From contig NZ_JAGHQW010000003.1 of NCBI RefSeq assembly GCF_017744115.1, positions 62,001-126,000 of the forward strand: 64,000 nucleotides of DNA, read 5' to 3'. Under the pieces are notes generated by a model, which did not search any database, was not told the DNA's origin, and saw only the letters and a program-made list of their open reading frames with translations. Source of the DNA: Salinisphaera sp. G21_0. Lineage in GTDB: Bacteria > Pseudomonadota > Gammaproteobacteria > Pseudomonadales > Endozoicomonadaceae. Below, one piece after another: positions 59,766 through 64,000 of this stretch; position 1 is the first letter of the stretch; each line of letters opens with the position of its first letter. The translations under genes and the position numbers were made by a program.

Positions 59766-61027
59766 TGTCAATACTTCATCTGGCGGTGAAAAGCCTGAGT
59801 AATCGCAAAACCACGGCATTGCTGACCATTTTCTCCATTGCCATCAGCGTGGCTTTGTTGCTGGGTGTGGAAAGAGTGCGGGTTGAGGCCCGGAACAGTT
59901 TTACCAGTACCGTGTCCGGTACCGATCTTGTGGTCGGTGCCCGCAGCAGTTCGCTTAATCTGCTGCTCTATTCGGTGTTTCATCTGGGTAATGCGACCAA
60001 TAACATTACCTGGGAAACCTACCAGGAACTCTCCTCCAATAAGGCCGTCGCCTGGACTATTCCTATTGCCCTGGGGGACTCTCATCAAGGCTATCGTGTG
60101 GTGGGTACTGCTCAAACCCTGTTTGAACACTTCCGTTTTGGTGGTGATCAGCCCATCAGTTTCAAAAATGGTAAGCCATTTGATGATCTCTATGATGCGG
60201 TGATTGGTTCTGAAGTGGCAGCGGTTCTTGGCTATCAGGTTGATCAGGAAATAGTGCTCAGTCACGGTGTTGAAAGCCGGAGCCTGCAGACGCATCAGGA
60301 TAAACCCTTCAGGATTTCTGGTGTGTTAAAGCCCACCGGCACCCCTATGGATAGAGTGGTAATGATCTCTCTGGAGGGGATTGAGGCGTTGCACATTGAC
60401 TGGGTCAATGGGGCCGCACCTAATGCACTGTTCTCGGTTTCTGCCGACAGGGCACGGGCCATGGATTTGCAACCGTCCAGCATTACCGCCTATTTTGTTG
60501 GTTTGAAGTCCCGGGTGGCAGCTTTTCGGTATCAGCGGGCAGTGAATGAGTATCGCCAGGAAGCGCTGACGGCTATTTTACCGGGTGTTGCCCTCGGCGA
60601 GCTCTGGCAGTTGGTGGGTTCAGCGGAAAAGGCATTGCTGGCGGTTTCTGTGATGGTGGTGATTGCGGGATTGGTTGGCATGCTGACCACCATTCTGACG
60701 TCGCTTAATGAGCGGCGCAGAGAGATGGCCATTCTCCGTTCAGTAGGGGCCCGGCCCTGGCATATCTTTACCCTGATGATGACCGAGTCCCTGATCTATG
60801 CCATCACTGGTACACTGTTGGGCTTCCTGCTGATGTATGGAATGCTGTTCGCCATTCAACCGGTATTGCAAATGCAGCTGGGTTTGCACATTACCATTGC
60901 GTTACCGGGGATGTTTGAGTGGATTCTGGCGGTCGCCATTGTTATCTCGGCGACCATACTGGGTGTAGTGCCTGCCTGGCGGGCCTATAAAAATTCATTG
61001 GCGGATGGTCTGACGGTCAGGCTGTAG
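59765..61027 (+). CDS. FtsX-like ABC permease of the Zrg-type system
   Basis: 420 residues. Layout of the MacB/LolC class: one N-terminal membrane helix (about 15-35), a large periplasmic domain (about 40-270), and three C-terminal helices with the conserved ILTSLNERRREMAILRSVGA segment between helix 2 and 3. The permease is translationally coupled to the ATPase. Together with ZrgA and the following DUF3299 protein it makes a zinc import system in the inner membrane; the transport mechanism for such FtsX-like proteins is not obvious from sequence. Confidence 0.9.
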   Translation: MSILHLAVKSLSNRKTTALLTIFSIAISVALLLGVERVRVEARNSFTSTVSGTDLVVGARSSSLNLLLYSVFHLGNATNNITWETYQELSSNKAVAWTIPIALGDSHQGYRVVGTAQTLFEHFRFGGDQPISFKNGKPFDDLYDAVIGSEVAAVLGYQVDQEIVLSHGVESRSLQTHQDKPFRISGVLKPTGTPMDRVVMISLEGIEALHIDWVNGAAPNALFSVSADRARAMDLQPSSITAYFVGLKSRVAAFRYQRAVNEYRQEALTAILPGVALGELWQLVGSAEKALLAVSVMVVIAGLVGMLTTILTSLNERRREMAILRSVGARPWHIFTLMMTESLIYAITGTLLGFLLMYGMLFAIQPVLQMQLGLHITIALPGMFEWILAVAIVISATILGVVPAWRAYKNSLADGLTVRL

Positions 61028-61037
61028 GAGACAAATA

Positions 61038-61565
61038 ATGATAGCTGGAAGACAACACCCTGGCTGGATGGCCGTGGTGCTTATGCTGGCTTTTATGCCG
61101 GTGGATTTTGCCATGGCTGCAAGCCCTGAAAAGCCTGCGATCAAAGAGATCAACTGGGATGACCTGATGCCGCCGGTGGATGAGGAAATTGTCCGTAAAT
61201 ATGAGGCGGGTGAAATCAGTCAGGAAGAGGCTATTGAGTATATTGATGAGCTGGGCAAGATTCCGGTAGAAAGCATGAATCAGCAACGGGTTAAAATTCC
61301 CGGTTACCTGGTGCCGCTGAATATTGGCAAGGATCAATCAGCCACAGAGCTGTTGCTGGTGCCAACCCTGGGAGCCTGTATTCATGTACCGCCACCGCCA
61401 CCCAACCAGACCATTTTTGTCCGCTATGACCAGGGCATAAAAGTCACAGAAGCGGGCTACACCCCTTACTGGCTGGAAGGAGTGATCAGGGTTGAAAACA
61501 ATACCTCCGAGTACACTGACGTTGTCTATGCCATAACGGTGGAGAGTTTGAAGGAGTTTGAATAG
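61038..61565 (+). CDS. DUF3299 periplasmic protein of the Zrg-type system
   Basis: 175 residues with a signal peptide (GWMAVVLMLAFMPVDFAMA). The mature part contains the DUF3299 signature: RVKIPGYLVPLN, then LLVPTLGACIHVPPPPPNQ, a segment with Cys/His that could bind metal, and YWLEGVIRVE. Proteins of this family accompany ZrgA and the ABC genes in Zur-regulated operons. It is last in the operon, 10 bases after the permease, and is followed by a strong hairpin. Confidence 0.85.
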   Translation: MIAGRQHPGWMAVVLMLAFMPVDFAMAASPEKPAIKEINWDDLMPPVDEEIVRKYEAGEISQEEAIEYIDELGKIPVESMNQQRVKIPGYLVPLNIGKDQSATELLLVPTLGACIHVPPPPPNQTIFVRYDQGIKVTEAGYTPYWLEGVIRVENNTSEYTDVVYAITVESLKEFE

Positions 61566-61572
61566 AGAGAGA

Positions 61573-61604
61573 ATGCTTTGCCCTGATGCTCCGGGGCAAA
61601 GCAT
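61573..61604 (+). terminator. Strong hairpin after the zinc operon
   Basis: Perfect 11-bp stem ATGCTTTGCCC / GGGCAAAGCAT with a 10-base loop, eight bases after the stop. Only a short T-run follows, so termination may be partial or the hairpin may stabilise the transcript end. Confidence 0.65.
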
Positions 61605-61726
61605 GTTTCCCCGACAACAGTGCCGTGTAATGGGGCATTTAATGATAACTTGTGAAGACTTCCCCCAATCGTGTTATAACATCCTATCTCGATTGGCTCC
61701 TCTGATAACCGTACTGGCGAGTGACC

Positions 61727-62221
61727 ATGGAACCCACACTGCATTCTGCTACGTCCCCCATTGTCAGTGAAATTGCTGAACTTCTGATGTCCAGGGGCTG
61801 GACCCTGTCTACCGCTGAATCGTGTACCGGTGGTGGTATAGGTCATGCCCTGACTGTGTTGCCGGGAAGCTCGGCCTGGTTTGAAGGTGGTGTCATCTGC
61901 TATGCCAATGGCGTAAAGGCCAATCTCCTGCATGTGCCGACATTATTGCTGAATAAATACGGTGCGGTCAGTGAGCAGGTGGCTATCGCCATGGCCCGGG
62001 GGGTCCGCAAGCTGTTGGCAACGGATATCTCCATAGCCGTGACCGGCGTTGCCGGACCGGGTGGCGCAACACCGGAAAAACCTGTGGGAACCGTCTGGAT
62101 TGCCTGGAGTACCGGCCAGGAAACCGCTGCAAGGCACTTCCATCTTGAGGGTGATCGTGATCAGATCAGGGCGCAAACGGTTGTTCAGGCGTTGCTGGGT
62201 GTTCTGACCCTGTTGACCTGA
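61727..62221 (+). CDS. pncC: Nicotinamide-nucleotide amidohydrolase (CinA C-terminal family)
   Basis: Deamidates NMN to NaMN in pyridine nucleotide salvage. 164 residues from the ATG at 61727; a GTG six bases upstream is possible. Motifs: LSTAESCTGGGIGHALT, the GGVICYANGVKANLL segment and AVTGVAGPGGATPEKPVGTVWIA. This is the short, stand-alone CinA C-terminal domain usual in gammaproteobacteria and directly precedes recA, its normal partner in gene order. Confidence 0.95.
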   Translation: MEPTLHSATSPIVSEIAELLMSRGWTLSTAESCTGGGIGHALTVLPGSSAWFEGGVICYANGVKANLLHVPTLLLNKYGAVSEQVAIAMARGVRKLLATDISIAVTGVAGPGGATPEKPVGTVWIAWSTGQETAARHFHLEGDRDQIRAQTVVQALLGVLTLLT

Positions 62222-62268
62222 GAAACGTTAGCCTGAAAAAAGATTCCTTCCTGTTGAAGCGATAAATA

Positions 62269-62307
62269 TACTGGACAAATATCCAGTATCTGTTTAAATA
62301 TACAGTA
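62269..62307. promoter_or_regulatory. Two LexA (SOS) boxes before recA
   Basis: Box 1 (62269-62288) is TACTG-N10-CAGTA. Box 2 (62290-62305) is CTGT-TTAAATAT-ACAG, an exact CTGT-N8-ACAG consensus. They are adjacent, about 55-95 bases before the recA start, predicting strong SOS repression by LexA. Confidence 0.88.
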
Positions 62308-62361
62308 CTACTTATTGAGCTGTTCCTGATGAAATCAGAATCGAACTGAGGGCGTGAAAAA

Positions 62362-63477
62362 ATGGATGATAACAGAAAAAAAGCGTTGGCAGCAGCACTT
62401 GGCCAGATTGACCGACAGTTTGGTAAAGGTGCCATCATGCGGATGGGGGATCAGAAGCAGGAAGCAATTCCCGCAATTTCTACCGGTTCTCTGCAACTGG
62501 ATATTGCCCTGGGCATTGGTGGCCTGCCGAAAGGCCGTGTTATTGAAATCTTCGGTCCTGAATCTTCCGGTAAAACCACGCTGACCCTGAGCGTTATTGC
62601 CCAGGCCCAGAAGCACGGTGCCACCTGTGCCTTTGTTGATGCAGAACATGCCCTGGACCCACAGTACGCCGGCAAGCTGGGTGTAAATGTGGATGACCTG
62701 TACGTCTCTCAGCCGGATACCGGTGAGCAGGCGCTGGAAATCACCGATATGCTGGTCCGTTCCGGTGCTGTCGATGTCATCGTTGTTGACTCCGTCGCAG
62801 CCCTGGTACCCAAGGCTGAAATTGAAGGTGATATGGGGGACTCCCATGTTGGTCTGCAGGCCCGTCTGATGTCCCAGGCACTGCGTAAGCTGACCGGTTC
62901 CATCAAACAGACCAACTGCATGGTCATCTTCATTAACCAGATTCGTATGAAGATCGGTGTTATGTTCGGCAACCCGGAAACCACTACCGGCGGTAACGCA
63001 CTGAAATTCTACTCTTCTGTACGTCTTGATATTCGTCGTACCGGTTCGGTGAAGCAGGGCGACGAGGTGATCGGTAACGAAACTCGCGTTAAAGTGGTGA
63101 AGAACAAGGTATCGCCACCATTCCGTCAGGCTGAATTCCAGATTCTCTATGGCCAGGGCATCTACCATATGGGCGAAGTGATTGATCTGGGTGTCAAGCT
63201 GAAACTGGTGGACAAATCCGGTGCCTGGTATGCCTATAAGGGAACCAAGATTGGTCAGGGTAAAGCCAATGCTGCCCAGTATCTTTCTGATAACCCCGAA
63301 GTGGCGGCTGAAATCGAATCCCAGATCCGTGCTGAGTTAATGAGCACCCCGGAGAAGGACGCAGCAAAAAAAGCCGAAGCTGACGCCGGAAAAGGTGCTG
63401 ACAAAAAAGGTGCTGACAAAAAAGGCGACGACGATGCAGCGGCAAGTGTACAGCAGGACGAGCTGCTGGCTGAGTAA
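62362..63477 (+). CDS. recA: Recombinase RecA
   Basis: Strand-exchange protein and coprotease for LexA. 371 residues, longer than the 353 of E. coli because of the C-terminal tail. Walker [10 protein letters not shown], the VDAEHALDP block, and loop regions with [26 protein letters not shown] are intact. The acidic C-terminal end contains repeated GADKK units (three 15-base repeats GGTGCTGACAAAAAA with variation), which probably expand or contract. Followed by recX five bases downstream. Confidence 0.99.
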   Translation: MDDNRKKALAAALGQIDRQFGKGAIMRMGDQKQEAIPAISTGSLQLDIALGIGGLPKGRVIEIFGPESSGKTTLTLSVIAQAQKHGATCAFVDAEHALDPQYAGKLGVNVDDLYVSQPDTGEQALEITDMLVRSGAVDVIVVDSVAALVPKAEIEGDMGDSHVGLQARLMSQALRKLTGSIKQTNCMVIFINQIRMKIGVMFGNPETTTGGNALKFYSSVRLDIRRTGSVKQGDEVIGNETRVKVVKNKVSPPFRQAEFQILYGQGIYHMGEVIDLGVKLKLVDKSGAWYAYKGTKIGQGKANAAQYLSDNPEVAAEIESQIRAELMSTPEKDAAKKAEADAGKGADKKGADKKGDDDAAASVQQDELLAE

Positions 63478-63481
63478 TTGA

Positions 63482-63937
63482 ATGTCTGCTGATGTCATTC
63501 AATCGGTAAACGATGTCCGCCGGGCTGCCATGGATCTACTGGCCCGGCGGGAACATGGTTTTACCGAACTGGCCCGAAAACTCTCGGGCCGTTTTCCCCG
63601 GGAACTGGTATTTGATGCGCTTACCCGCTTGCGGGAAGAACGGTTGCAAAGTGATGACCGCTTTGTTGAAAGTTTTGTCTACAGTCGTCAACAGCGGGGC
63701 TACGGTCCGGTTCGTATTAAATCGGAACTGTTTCAGAAAGGGGTTGATAGCGAGTTGATCGGTCAATACCTGCTGGAGCAGGACGATCACTGGGATGAAC
63801 TGGCAAAAACGGTAAAAGAGCGAAAGTTTGGTGCCTCTGCACCCCGGGACCATAAAGAAAAAGCCCGGCAGACCCGATTTCTGGCCCAGCGTGGCTTTTC
63901 CATGAGCCAGATATACTCCGCTTTCTCTTCTTCATAA
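63482..63937 (+). CDS. recX: Regulatory protein RecX
   Basis: Binds RecA filaments and inhibits RecA. 151 residues. The helical repeats are recognisable from AMDLLARREHGFTELARKL, LREERLQSDDRFVESFVYSRQQRGYGPVRIKSEL and the C-terminal KARQTRFLAQRGFSMSQIYSAF. It starts five bases after the recA stop, so it is co-transcribed with recA. Confidence 0.95.
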   Translation: MSADVIQSVNDVRRAAMDLLARREHGFTELARKLSGRFPRELVFDALTRLREERLQSDDRFVESFVYSRQQRGYGPVRIKSELFQKGVDSELIGQYLLEQDDHWDELAKTVKERKFGASAPRDHKEKARQTRFLAQRGFSMSQIYSAFSSS

Positions 63938-64000
63938 CCACCAATCTCACAAATGCCCATGGCGCGTGAAAATAGTTTGCGCCACCCCCAGGAATGAAAA

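Noticed and set aside
62335-63168. A 277-codon open frame opposite recA
   Set aside because: Antisense shadow of recA; overlaps the recA start region.

Overview
The window looks like a chromosome segment from a gammaproteobacterium of the Oceanospirillales type, most probably an Endozoicomonas-like symbiont of a marine invertebrate. I infer this from gammaproteobacterial core genes and their order (rnhB-dnaE-accA-tilS, pyrG-kdsA-eno-ftsB-ispD-ispF-truD-surE-pcm-nlpD-rpoS-fdxA-mutS, pncC-recA-recX), together with a load of eukaryotic-like accessory proteins, which Endozoicomonas genomes are known for. I made no database comparison.

Layout: (1) 1-9141: end of rnhB, a small membrane protein and a giant 2613-residue protein with two AAA+ modules and a transglutaminase-like domain. 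(2) 9331-18263: dnaE, a tandem pair of unknown paralogs, accA, tilS. (3) 18264-22543: repeats, an unknown gene behind an octamer repeat, and a collagen-like protein. (4) 22826-26881: pyrG, kdsA, a protein ending in a eukaryote-type basic helix-loop-helix domain, and a small DUF6506-like protein. (5) 27042-31018: a MITE-like palindromic element and pstSCAB behind a Pho box. (6) 31336-34931: three paralogous small proteins with a pstC fragment among them, and an unknown gene. (7) 35191-47191: a YfcZ-like protein, eno, an F-box/WD40 protein, then the compact run ftsB to rpoS and fdxA. (8) 47433-57663: mutS, a toxin-antitoxin pair with a broken toxin, a TrmK-like methyltransferase, unknown genes, a second methyltransferase, a cystatin-like lipoprotein, a crotonase, and a TRAF-like protein with a C-terminal MATH domain. 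(9) 57864-61565: a Zur-box-led Zrg-type zinc uptake operon. (10) 61727-63937: pncC, LexA-controlled recA, recX.

The main pattern is that the core synteny is ordinary but is opened at many junctions by accessory genes, mostly monocistronic and often on the minus strand. Several look like host-directed proteins: the bHLH protein with basic nuclear-localisation-like stretches, the TRAF/MATH protein, the F-box/WD40 protein, the collagen-like protein, the cystatin-like lipoprotein and the AAA+/transglutaminase giant. At four of these junctions I can see a second, decayed copy of the edge of the neighbouring core gene (tilS, kdsA, dnaE, pstC) on the far side of an accessory gene. This suggests that accessory genes arrive or multiply by duplications or homologous integrations anchored in core genes. 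No tRNA, rRNA, CRISPR array, phage or transposase gene was recognised.
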